From Auriscalpium vulgare (Eukaryota; Basidiomycota; Agaricomycetes; Russulales; Auriscalpiaceae), in contig JAHBBC010000006.1 of NCBI GenBank assembly GCA_019915015.1, positions 496,001-560,000 of the forward strand: a DNA stretch of 64,000 nucleotides, written 5' to 3'. Positions 12,789-22,544 of this stretch are shown in pieces. Both the position numbers and the translations under genes were made by a program. Every line of letters begins with the position of its first letter. Positions within the stretch are counted from its first letter, which is position 1. The notes below the pieces were generated by a model. The model saw only the letters and a list, made by a program, of their open reading frames with translations. It was not told the origin of the DNA and did not search any database.

Positions 12789-13889
12789 ATGGCCACTACA
12801 TTGCAGGGAATCTTTATCGAAGACAATGTGCGCGCACCGCAAGTTGATGCTCGCCGCAAACCTGCTTTTCCTCGCACAGAACAAGCCGGGATTGCCGGTA
12901 CCCCCGAGGTAGAGCTCCTCAAGTCGGACAGTGTGTTTTACTTCCAAGATCATTTATTCTCGATTGCTGACCCAGCAGACAGAGGATATTGTCTCCGGCT
13001 ACATATCTGAGGATGAGGCCCTGCGGGACGACCCGGTATTCAAGTACTGTATAAATCCGCCTGTGAGTTACCCATCCCTACTAGTTTATACCAGGCAACG
13101 TATGAGCTCAAAAATCAAACGTTTATAGGACACAAAGAGGTCCTGGTGGCATGGGGTGTTTATAAGGGCTCTCAAGCTCCGCCAGGCTGCAATGTTGGCG
13201 CAGAAGACGGTCGTTGACCAGGCCCTCCAAGTCGACCATGGGCACTCTGTTGCCGTTTTGTAAATCACCTACTTCTTTGCTGAGACATGAAAGCTTACCT
13301 CCCTGACGCCAGCTCGCCCCCAGCAGACCCCGACGGGTCTCCAAAGCCAGCAGAACACTGGCTAGTGCGCGTGCTTGGGCCTGTTATGAAGTACAGCGCT
13401 TCACCGCAGCAGCGCCGTCGGATTGAAGAGATGACAAAGAAGATCCGCGCCGCAGAGCTGGAGTACTTAGGCAACAAGGACAAGTATTTCGCGCTCGAAT
13501 TGCTTGCCACGCACCCAAAGTATCAGGGTCGGGGCTACGGTTCGGCGCTTTTGAAGGCTTTAGCATGGATGGTGCGTATCTCGAATCCTGTGTGACATGG
13601 CGGCAAGTGACGGTGTACTTCGCAGGCGGATGAGGCAGAGCGGCCGACGTGGCTTGTCTCCAGCAATATCGTCAACAAGGCATTCTACGAGTCATTCGGC
13701 TACCAGGCCGTCGCGGAAATCATACTTGGAGGCGAAGATCCAGATCACACAGAGGAGCCTATCGTCGCTCTGCTGGTCGGTTTCTCGTCGCATCGCAAGC
13801 AGGTGGAGATAGGCTGACCTCGTGCGTAGATGATACGCCAGCCAGAGAAGGCGGTCCCCGTGGACGAGAAGGCGGCTGTGCGCCTGTAA
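12789..13889 (+). CDS. GNAT-family N-acetyltransferase, copy 3
   Basis: Third member of the array, more diverged than copies 1 and 2. Start MATTLQGIFIEDN at 12789; the first exon ends at PEVELLKSD, a segment shared by all five copies. Later exons give EDIVSGYISEDEALRDDPVF, then DTKRSWWHGVYKGSQAPPG, then SPQQRRRIEEMTKKIRAAEL and the acetyl-CoA loop LATHPKYQGRGYGSALLKAL. The final exons encode SNIVNKAFYESFGY and MIRQPEKAVPVDEKAAVRL, stop at 13887. Intron positions match the other copies. The motif is intact, so an active acetyltransferase is expected; what it acetylates is not visible from sequence. Confidence 0.85.
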
Positions 13890-14064
13890 CGTGCCACGCT
13901 TCCACAACTATCTGACAATGTATCTTGTATGTAAATGATCCACCACTTATTGTACTTACTATGCCGCCCTCTAGTACAAGAGGGGGGAAAGAACTGATCG
14001 CGCGCACGTGGCCCAAATAGCCTCGGCCGAATCGGGCCCAGTCGTTAGCTGATAGCTCCTCGTG

Positions 14065-14111
14065 TAGTCTCCGTGGCTGACCTTACCACAGAAGACAGTC
14101 GTTCTGTTCTG
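14065..14111 (+). repeat. Dispersed short repeat, copy 1
   Basis: The block starts TAGTCTCCGTGGCTGACCTT and runs on to AGTCGTTCTGTTCTG. Closely similar blocks lie at 28509-28552 (almost full length), 36032-36055 (right half only) and 51906-51922 (left end only). It lies directly outside the left inverted repeat of the segment at 14118-15697. Confidence 0.7.
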
Positions 14112-14117
14112 TAAGGT

Positions 14118-14158
14118 CTGCATCAAAATTACAGGGTCTGGCGGGGCAACCCCCTTCG
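14118..14158 (+). repeat. Left inverted repeat (41 bp)
   Basis: Pairs with 15657-15697 in inverted orientation, 37 of 41 positions by eye, including a perfect outer stretch of 19. Confidence 0.75.
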
Positions 14159-15656
14159 GGGATTGCCGTAGAAATCGTTGGTGTCTTGCCAGGCACAGAT
14201 GCCGGTTGTGTCAGCAGAATTACCCTCTCGCGTCATCACAAGCAGTCATACCACCAGATTCCTGCGGCAAAAATGTACTGCTGATACTGTATACACGACG
14301 CAAGGCACGTCAGAGCCTGACGATAGTAATGTACATGTGGAGAAAGCGCCGCGGCCGAGGGAGGCCAGACTAACAGGCTTGACACACATCCGAGTCGGCC
14401 CCACAGCGCGTGCAAGAAGTGAACGCCCGCTAGAGGGAGTTGCGCGGGAGCGGATGTGCTCAGCGGCGGGGTAAAGCACGCCGAGCGTGCGGATAGCCCA
14501 AGTGCGAGCTGCACCGCGCATTCGAGTGTGACGTCCATGGCGGTGAGAGCGCCAGACCCGGGTGTGTGAGCCATGGAAGACTAAGTAAGTACGACGTGGG
14601 ATGGCAAGCCGGAACTCACAGAAGTGATTTAGGAGGAGAACAACATAGGGCCAGGGCTGATGGGAAGGGGGACGCGGACGGGCGGCGCGCGCAAAAGGCT
14701 AAGAACTTTCCAAGGCCCTTCGTGATCCTGTCCTTCTGCACTCGAAGACGAGTTTCGTGATGAGTTCGTCGAAGAGCCGTCGCCCACTCCCAGGGCGAAG
14801 AGGTGAGTGGTCGGAGAATTAACATGAGACGGGCCTGTGCAAAAATGCCAGCCGGGCGAGGGCGAGGATACGAGGATAATGAAGACCAGTGGGTCACGTT
14901 GCGGACCCGGATGTGGCGAGTTCTTGAGCACCATCCCGAATTTACTCACCCCGTGAACCCGAGGTAAAGCGCGGTATAACGAGCCGATGTGCGCCGATGT
15001 GCACGGCACTGAGCTGTGGGCTTCAGTGTCCCGTGGTCACCGCGCCGCACTGGATTTGCACGATTGCTGCGCCAAACTCAAAGCAGCTACGAAAAGAATT
15101 GGTGCGACTTTCCTGCGGATACGGATGGCTCTAAATGCAGTAGTGGTGACAATAGGCAAGTGATATGTGACTTGGGAACGCGACGGCCTCTAGGTTGGAT
15201 GGGGGATTATCCTTGACTCGTCCACTTCAGCGCGTGAGCAGACTCAACCGCGATGCGGTTTTCTTCCCTGGCACATGTCGTGCATGCACACTGGTGACTG
15301 CGCGTAAAATCAGTAGCTTTCCATTGACAACGATGAGTCGATCACGCACCTTGCACGCACCTCCCATGTGAGGGCTCCTTTGTGCTGCAACAGTACAAGG
15401 CATCACATGTGCAATCTCCCGATCGCCTTGGGGAGCAAATGGAGTGTCTCGATCGTTTTGAGAGGGTTTAGGTAGCAAGAAAGGTGCGGGATATGGAGAG
15501 CAGGGACGAAATTTGTCTGGTACGCTCTGTGACAGCGAGTGACTTCGTGACAACGCGTCCACAAAACGATCAGCGCGCTCAACTCACGTGGTTCCGCTGA
15601 CTATTTTGTCTTACGAGGGCTGCTGATGCGCGCGGAGGGTCCTACCAAAAAAGGTG

Positions 15657-15697
15657 CGAAGGGGGTTGCCCACCAAGGCCCTGTAATTTTGATGCAG
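15657..15697 (-). repeat. Right inverted repeat (41 bp)
   Basis: Reverse complement matches 14118-14158 at 37 of 41 positions by eye; the four mismatches cluster in the middle. Confidence 0.75.
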
Positions 15698-16553
15698 CCT
15701 ACTCCTCGTGCTTCAACACGCTTTCCAACCTACTCGGTACACACCTCACTCGTGAACTTCACTAGGACTCTTGGACGTGCGATTTTTTCGTGGAATGGTG
15801 TACAGTCTACGATGTCCGCGTGATCCTTTCAAAAATTGCGTTGAGTGACTCATCTCGCACACGATGTGCGTGTCATTTCTTTGAAAGCGTCTCTTGACAC
15901 GCGCTGATATGTCGGCCACTGGTTTTGATCCAACAGAAGTTCGAGCTCTTACCGTGCCGGAAGTAGCGAGTAGTGGCCAGGCACTGCGGCTGTTTTTCAC
16001 CGGACGAGCATGCAGCTGTGAGTTCTGCCATTGCATCACATGTTGCAGAACTTTCTCCGGCAGCATGGCGTATCAACACTGCGCAGCAAGCTAATGTTCC
16101 ATGTCTTCGTCACCTTTCTCTGCCACGTTTTGTCCACCCTAGGCCTCTCAGCTTCCTCAGAGTCAAATCCTGACGGCCGCCTTGAACAGGAACGCACTGT
16201 GTGACCACGACGTCCGGCATATAAATATGCCCTCGCGACTGCGCAGAAGCAACTTCACATGCTGGTCGCCGGCCCCGACCTCTGTGCGAATATAAGGGTG
16301 CCTGGCGTCTATCCGTCAACCTCGATGTGTTGTGTGCGCCCAGAAGCGGCGTTGATCCATCTCACGCTGCGGGCTGCGCAACCCTGTGTATCCTCTCTTC
16401 GTCTCATATAGGATCCAGAATTGTCAACAGGAGTTTCTACGCCCTTGAGCGGAATCGTATTTTTGACGACTGTAGGTCTCGAAGGCAAGTGATGCACGAA
16501 TCATTTGGCAGTCGCGGTGTACTGATGAAACATTGGCTCATATTTATCTCTAG

Positions 16554-17617
16554 ATGGCTGCCATATTGTTGCGGGAACTCATCTACAAGGATATTGCCCG
16601 CACACATGCACTTCCTCGCTCAGAGAAGGCTAAGCTTGCCAGTGATGGGCCGGAGGTTGAGCTCCTGAAGTCAGAAGGTGCGTCTTCTGCGTAGAAATCT
16701 ATCGCGTTATGAATAAGAGAATAGAGGACATCGCGAGGGCTTTGGTGACCGAGACCGAGGCCATGCGTAATGACCCGTTCTTCAAATATATCCTCGATCC
16801 GCCTGTGAGTTCGCCTCTGTTCAAGAGATTCAATTCACTCTCTCTCCAACTGACAAATGTTTTGTAGGACACGCAAAACTCTTGGCGGCATGATGTTTAC
16901 ATGAGAGTTTCCAGAATGCGCGAGGCAGCGTTCTTGAAGCATAGGGCGCAGCTCGATCAGGTCTTACAGGTTCACCACGGCGACGCTATAGCCGCATTGT
17001 GAGTCATATATCTTCCTTTGAATCGAAACTTGAGATCCCATCCGCTCCGGCCGCACACTAGCATACCCCCAGCGGACGCCAGCGGGCCTCCAAAGCGGTC
17101 GGAGCCATGGCTGATACGCTTTCTCTCCCCCCTTGCGATTCTCACCAGCTCTCCACAACAGCGCCGCCGGTCCAAGGAAGTCGAGAGGAAGCTGATTGCC
17201 GCCGAAAATGAGCATCTAGGTGACGAGAAGGACAAATTGTTTTTGCTCGGCCTGCTCGTTACACACCCTGCATACCAGGGTCGTGGGTACGGCTCTGCGC
17301 TGGTGAAGGCTTTAGCATGGATGGTGTGTTATGAATGTCGTACGGCTTAGATTATGTCTGACAGTGGACGTAGGCGGACGCAGCAGAGCGACCAACATGG
17401 CTTATCTCAAGCAATGTCATCAACAAGAAATTCTACGAGTCCTTCGGCTACAGGTCTGTCGCAGACATCGTCCTCGGCGACGAAGACCCGGACTATGATG
17501 ATGAGCCTTTCGTCATCTCTCTGGTCAGTTTATCACCGCGAATGGTCGGAAAGTGGCTGACCCGGTTCGCAGATGATACGCCAGCCTGAGAAATTTTCTC
17601 CGGTGGATGAGAAGTGA
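16554..17617 (+). CDS. GNAT-family N-acetyltransferase, copy 4
   Basis: Starts MAAILLRELIYKDIARTHAL at 16554 and ends MIRQPEKFSPVDEK, stop at 17615. Exons in order encode GPEVELLKSE, EDIARALVTETEAMRNDPFF, DTQNSWRHDVYMRVSRMRE, SPQQRRRSKEVERKLIAAE, the loop LVTHPAYQGRGYGSALVKAL, and SNVINKKFYESFGY. All introns have consensus borders and keep frame. The N-terminal half before the acetyltransferase core is shared across the array and is not part of the minimal GNAT fold. Closest relative is copy 5, one gene downstream in the same orientation, so these two look like a later local duplication. Substrate unknown. Confidence 0.87.
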
Positions 17618-18044
17618 CTAGTGACAAGTTGTAGCTTGCCGGCACCTCTCTCTCCTTCTCTGTGAAATAGCCCATATGCAAATGGTCCACTGTAGCACTC
17701 GTCGTAGCACGTGAGGCGAGCTAGTCTCAGCAAGCTGAGCCACGATATCTAGTTCAGAAATTTGCCAAATGGACCCGGCTTAAACGCGCCCCAGCGGCCA
17801 AGAGGGGGCAGAAAAGGCCGTAAGGGCGGGCTCCGAGCAGGCAGAGGCGCAAACAGAAGCAAATGTACACAAACAAAACATATAACAACGTGCCTGGCAA
17901 CGTAATGCGCTTCACACCATTCTACTCGGCACTGTGCGCGGCCTTAGCCTAAGCTCGGCTCTTTGTGATGCTGTGGAAACTACTGCTGGTGACACTCAGG
18001 CTGACGGGCTAAGGCGCTACGCTCCAGCTACTGCTCAGTTTCGG
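17618..18044. other. Intergenic, GNAT copies 4 and 5
   Basis: 427 bp. The first part (GCAAATGG and the following GTAGCAC words) resembles the region just after copy 5 near 19200-19245, consistent with duplication of gene plus 3' flank. Nothing else recognised. Confidence 0.45.
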
Positions 18045-19128
18045 ATGGCTGCCATATATCGGGGATCGTTTGCGAGTACGTCATTTCCCGACACAAACTT
18101 CCCCACCTTGGCGCACGGCGCACGCCTGCGCTCCCTCGCTCAGAGAATGCCAGCCTCGCCGAGCCCGAAGTGGAGCTCCTCAAGTCGAAAGGTGCGTCTT
18201 ACCCGCATATGTTTGTGCCATCAAATACTTATCCTGTGACCAGAGGACATCGCGAGGGCCTCAATAACTGAGGATGAAGCCATGCGGCATGACCCAGTCT
18301 TCACGTACGCCTTTGATCCGCCTGTGAGCTCCGCGTTCAAATCACATCTAGAATTCTACTGGTTTGACAAATCTAACACAGGACATGAAGAACTCCTGGT
18401 GGCATAGAGTATTCATGAAAGCCTACAGGACCCGCCAAGCAAGGATTTCAAAGTACAAGGCGGAACTAGACCAGGCCTTTGAGGTGTACCATGGCGACGC
18501 TATCGCCGTATTGTGAGCCAAATGACTTGGTTTCTGAACTGATTTTTGGGATCTCACCAGTTCCGTTGCGAGCACGCCACCCGCAGATCCCGACGGGCCT
18601 TCGAACCCGTCAAGTCCTTGGCTCTTGCGCGCACTCGTGCCGTTGATGAATTACTGCGCCTCACGGAAGCAACGCCGGCGGCTTGACGAGCTCAAGCGAA
18701 AAATCACTACCGCAGTGCAGGAGAATTTGGGCGACAAGGCGCACGAGTATTTCGTGCTTGACTTACTGGTCACGCACCCTGCGTACCAGGGTCACGGGTA
18801 CGGTTCTGCGTTGCTGAAGGCTCTAGCTTGGATGGTGTGTTACGAATTTGTACGACTTGGGCAGTGTCTGACGGGGACCTCGTAGGCGGACGCAGCAGAC
18901 AGACAGACATGGCTTATCTCAAGCAATACCATCAACAATAGATTTTATGAGTCCTTCGGGTACAGGACTATCGCAGACATCGTCCTCGGCGACGAAGACT
19001 CGGACTACGATGATGAGCCTTTCGTCATCTCTCTGGTCAGTTTTATCGCCACGAATGATCGGAAAGTGGCTGACGGTTGGCAGATGACACGCCAGCCGGA
19101 GAAGGTCTTCTCGGTGGATGAGAAGTAG
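18045..19128 (+). CDS. GNAT-family N-acetyltransferase, copy 5
   Basis: Paralogue of copy 4. The body is clear: PEVELLKSK, EDIARASITEDEAMRHDPVF, DMKNSWWHRVFMKAYRTRQ, RKQRRRLDELKRKITTA, the loop LVTHPAYQGHGYGSALLKAL, SNTINNRFYESFGY, and a last exon ending MTRQPEKVFSVDEK, stop at 19126. The 5' end is uncertain. MAAIYRG at 18045 is out of frame by one base with the segment ALPRSENASLAEPEVE, which is homologous to copy 4 coding DNA. Either an intron 18075-18141 (GTACGT..CAG) restores the frame, or one base is missing near 18103-18106, a run of four C. The first option would remove DNA that is coding in copy 4. Confidence 0.8.
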
Positions 19129-19716
19129 TGACGAGTCGGCAGTGCGTCTGTAGCCCGCTGGTACATAACCCTCGAGCTCCTCGCTTCTTCTATGTAAACC
19201 GGTATGCAAATGGACTGGCACTACTATAATATCCCGGTTCGTAGCACCGTGCCGGTGTGAGTCGAGCTGAGTAAGTAGTCTTAACGAGCTCGCTTTGTAC
19301 GACAAGAACCGTGAAGTCCAGTCGTGTGTACCTCGATATCAGCGTCTGGACTCGACTCGAAGACGCGCCGGCCTCGAGGCAGTTTATGTTATTGTAGGTT
19401 ATTGTTTGGCGCTGGGAACGCGTAGCACGTGACTGTGATTTCAGTCGACCCTCAGCCTGTGGGCCTTTGCTCAGCCTTGGACAGGTTTCTTTCCCCGCCT
19501 CAGCTCGCTTGTGAAGGGAACCGGCCTCCATCACATCCTCGTCTGTATGATCAAAGCACCCGTCCAGGCAGTCGGACTTCCCCCCCGCGATGTCACACCG
19601 CCTCGACGCGGATGTCTTTGTCCTTTCAACGAACGCGTGTCACGGCACGATATCCCCCATGCTTTGTGCGTCATGTCTATTAAACTCTCTCGGATTTGCA
19701 CTGACGAGCCATCAAC
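19129..19716. other. Intergenic, promoter of the following gene
   Basis: 588 bp between GNAT copy 5 and the next plus-strand gene. I see no additional coding or repeat feature. Confidence 0.45.
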
Positions 19717-21130
19717 ATGTCAGTCGCCTCACGGAATCTTGACCGCGACCCGCCTTCTTCCCAGCTTAGCCCCGAGCAGTGGTTTGTACGCCGGCAGGAA
19801 GAGACAGAATCGGCGTTGGACGTGCAGTGGCAGAACTCACAGCCTGCGGGATGTGCTGCATGGGAGGAGCTAAAGGCGGCGGCGGAAAAGCCACTACAAC
19901 GTGAGTTCTGTTATCATCGCATTGCGATGGCTACTCACTCGATGTACAGCGATTCATGTAGAAACAACCGACCTCTTCGCGTCCTCATCTACCCATACTG
20001 GCTCCGGCTCGTCTCTATTCATGCGCCCCGACACACGCATGCGCCTCTCGCGCCGGGAAAATACGAGTGTCCATGCGACATCCGCCGAACAGAACACTTT
20101 CAATGCCCTTCTGGAAGAGGCATCCAAGAATATGGACATCAGAGCGTCTGTAAAACAACATGCCATAAATGCAAAGGCCGGGGTCAGTTCCAGCAAACGA
20201 ACCAAGGGCAAGGGCAAGGGCAAGGGCAACGCAGGTGCGCTGGGCGAGACCCGCTCGCTCGATGAGATGTACGGCCCGACGGCGCGGTCCAAGGCATTGG
20301 AGGGACGACCTCATAGTATGTCCCCCTCCGTGCCCGAGGAGGTTGGCCATGATAGCAGGATGGACGTTGATGGAGGCAGCTGCATGGCGATGGACGTCGA
20401 TTCACCTGCGCCTCCCAAAAGCCACCAAGCAAGAGACCCAGGATTTCTTCGCCTCCGCCGGACGTTGTGCCCCGGCAACCACGGAACAAGCACACGACTG
20501 ACTCTGAGTCTATGTTCCACCCCACCTCCCGGTCCGCGCGTCCTGGCTCCTCTGGAGGTACACGCCCAGGCTACGCATCTAATTCATCGAGTGTCTCCAA
20601 TCCCCCGCCTCTCCTCGCAAACCCCTCGGGGAATCACTCTCAGCCTCCTCAGCGCCCACCTCCCGCTCCTCTTTGACGCCACCCAAGCCCGGTCAAATAA
20701 GCAGCAGCAGCAACACCAGCAGCAAAACCTGCAGCAGGCATCGACCTCCGCCGCTAGCACCAGCTCCTCGCGAGCCCCTCCCGCCCCCAATTTTACACAG
20801 GCCCCGCGCGCGTCCCAGCGCCCACCCGCCCTCGGTATGCGCGGACCACCATCACGTTACTCTGCGGCTTCCACCTCTCTCCCGAGGGCCTCGCAGAGCG
20901 CGAATAAGATCCCGGCGTTCCGCCCGCCTCTCTCGCAGGCGCCGCACAAGATACCTGCCTTCATTCCGCCGCGAGCACGTCCTTTGGCGCCAGTAGAGCA
21001 GGTGCAGCCGGCACCGGTGCGTGCCCATGACGATGACGTCGGACCGGCGGAGGCGGACTCGAGCGTGAATTACGGGGATTTGTCGTTTGATGTGGAGCAG
21101 TTGAATGAGGCGATGAGGCGCTATGACTGA
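19717..21130 (+). CDS. Low-complexity Ser/Pro/Gln-rich protein, function unknown
   Basis: Start MSVASRNLDRDPPSSQLSPE at 19717; one intron 19901-19949 (GTGAGT..TACAG); stop at 21128. The N-terminal 60 residues (LSPEQWFVRRQEETESALDV) look folded; then come a (KG)n run, SLDEMYGPTARSKAL, acidic DVD stretches, poly-Gln, and a tail with the twice-used motif KIPAF-[RI]-PP and an acidic end NYGDLSFDVEQLNEAMRRYD. The stretch 20420-20700 reads oddly in the main frame but as a convincing KPPSKRPRISSPPP-type low-complexity sequence with a basic, NLS-like patch in another frame. One-base losses at three short homopolymers would explain this and cancel out. A nuclear role is a guess. No family recognised. 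Confidence 0.65.
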
Positions 21131-21478
21131 GCTGGGGTACGCGTGGTTTTTGTGGTCATTTGAGTCGCGTTGCTATTCTGATATAAATGGGGTGGAACGA
21201 GTATATATGGCGGTTACCTTCACATGCAGAGGATTGCTTTCAATGTTTATTGCACGCTATGTAGCATAGGGCTCTTTTTGTTTGCTTTACTTATACGTCA
21301 CCGTCATAATCACATCATGCGTTCCGTTTTCTGACTATAGCCAATTGACACGGGAATAGCTGTTCAGCACGCTCGTAAGTTCATAAAAGAAGTAGTGAGT
21401 TCAAGCATAGTTAGTGCTACAGGAGGTATCGTCAATGCATATATGTGAGAAAGCAAATTAAGGCTCGGCGGTGTCAGA
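21131..21478. other. Convergent 3' flanks
   Basis: 348 bp between two genes that end toward each other; AT-richer than neighbours; no feature recognised. Confidence 0.45.
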
Positions 21479-22544
21479 CTAGATAGTGAAAAGATACTGC
21501 TGAAACTCATCGTCGGTCATATCCGCAATCTCCCGGGCTCCGATGGGCCCTTGAACGTCCTGTAAATCTCCGGCAGCAATATTATCGACATGCTCCAGCA
21601 ATAAACCAATTTCCGCCTCGAGCCCGGAACTTGTCGATGGAGTTCGATCAATAACATTTGAAGGGTATCCCAACCGAGGTGATCCATTTGCGACGTCAGG
21701 CAGAGCGTGAATGGACTGCTGAGCACCACGGGTCGAAAGGGTCGAAGATGATCTTGAAGATGAGGAAGACAGCTGACTCGCCAGTGAGATGCTTGGCGGC
21801 GTGTTCAGCCTAGGTGCCCATGGCGGGGCTCCAGCCTTCGCCGGGTCACTGCCCCAGAGGAGCGTAGGGATGTCTGTGCTCGTCGCTGGATCATCCTTGA
21901 TACGCCCCGCATTGTACAGCGCGGTAGCCTGGGCAAGGAGAGACATCGGCTCCGGGCGAGGTTTCTCTGTGGTGTTGCGATACTTAGTCTTATATGCCTC
22001 GCACTCGCGTTGGTGGTTTTCAGCGGTATCCCCACGGCTGCCACTGCATACAGAAATATTCGTCAGTTGCGGCCCTGTGCTCCGCGGCTGGGATAGGACG
22101 CACCGGTCTCCACATTGTAAGAATGCGTTGCATACATAGAGGTAGACCTCTTTCTGCAACTCGGGGGCAAGTTGTCGGATGTGCACTTTCGAGATCTCGT
22201 GGCTGGCCCTACAACCGGGCCGGACAACCTTGCAGCACGGATACCGACTGCGTGTAAGCGCCTTTTTCGCCTCCACTGGCATGTGGGCCTACATCGCAAG
22301 TCATTTATCGGGAACGAAAAGAGCACATGCTGGGGGGACACACCTTCAATGACTTCCTGATCTTCCTCGCGGCCGGGTGCCTGGGTTCATCGAAGTCTTC
22401 AGGCAAAGTGCGTTTCGTGCTGGCGACGCGCTGGCCAAGATCCGGACCCAAGGGATGATGCCATATTTGAGGAGGTGGCATCGCGCCCGACCGGGACGTT
22501 TCGCTTGGCGTGGCCGGCGGAGGATGGGTGGGACGGCAAGCCAT
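21479..22544 (-). CDS. Cys/His-rich domain protein, paralogue A (unknown family)
   Basis: Three exons. Exon 1 starts MACRPTHPPPATP at 22544 and ends ARKIRKSLK; intron 22289-22343 has consensus borders. Exon 2 encodes the Cys/His block: YPCCKVVRPGC, ASHEISKVHI, VYLYVCNAFLQCGDR. A phase-2 intron separates it from exon 3 with NHQREC. Putative metal ligands follow C-C-x6-C-x3-H-x5-H-x16-C-x5-C-x12-H-x3-C. After the domain come SLLAQATALYNAGRIKDDPA, a Ser-rich stretch and an acidic C-terminus, IADMTDDEFQQYLFTI. The gene at 25744-27369 has the same ligand order, spacing and intron phase. A zinc-binding regulator with an acidic activation tail is possible but unproven. Confidence 0.75.

Larger units (their letters stand above)
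14118..15697. mobile_element. Putative non-autonomous DNA element bounded by 41-bp inverted repeats
   Basis: The segment is bounded by an imperfect inverted repeat: 14118-14158 begins CTGCATCAAAATTACAGGG, and 15657-15697 read in reverse complement begins identically. I count 37 matches of 41. No transposase is visible inside. Open frames on the minus strand (14236-14574 and 14629-15009) are unrecognised. A 9-bp word CTCCTCGTG occurs at 14056-14064 and 15702-15710; it could be a target-site duplication of a slightly larger element, but it is not directly adjacent to the left repeat. A derivative of a DNA transposon is the simplest reading. Confidence 0.5.
13890..16553. other. Long gene-poor gap between GNAT copies 3 and 4
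   Basis: 2.66 kb without a gene I can defend. It contains a dispersed short repeat at 14065-14111 and an inverted-repeat-bounded segment 14118-15697 (listed separately). From 15700 to 16553 I see only the putative promoter of GNAT copy 4, including an AT-rich near-palindrome, GGCATATAAATATGCC, at 16216-16231. Confidence 0.5.

Noticed and set aside
14236..15009. Minus-strand frames inside the inverted-repeat-bounded segment as a transposase remnant
   Set aside because: No DDE residues or DNA-binding motif could be found in any frame.
18045..18239. Frame beginning MAAIYRGSFASTSFP continuing through 18239 as the GNAT5 N-terminus
   Set aside because: It is out of frame with the segment homologous to copy 4 (LPRSEN..EPEVELLKSK); kept only as a possible first exon or evidence of a one-base loss.
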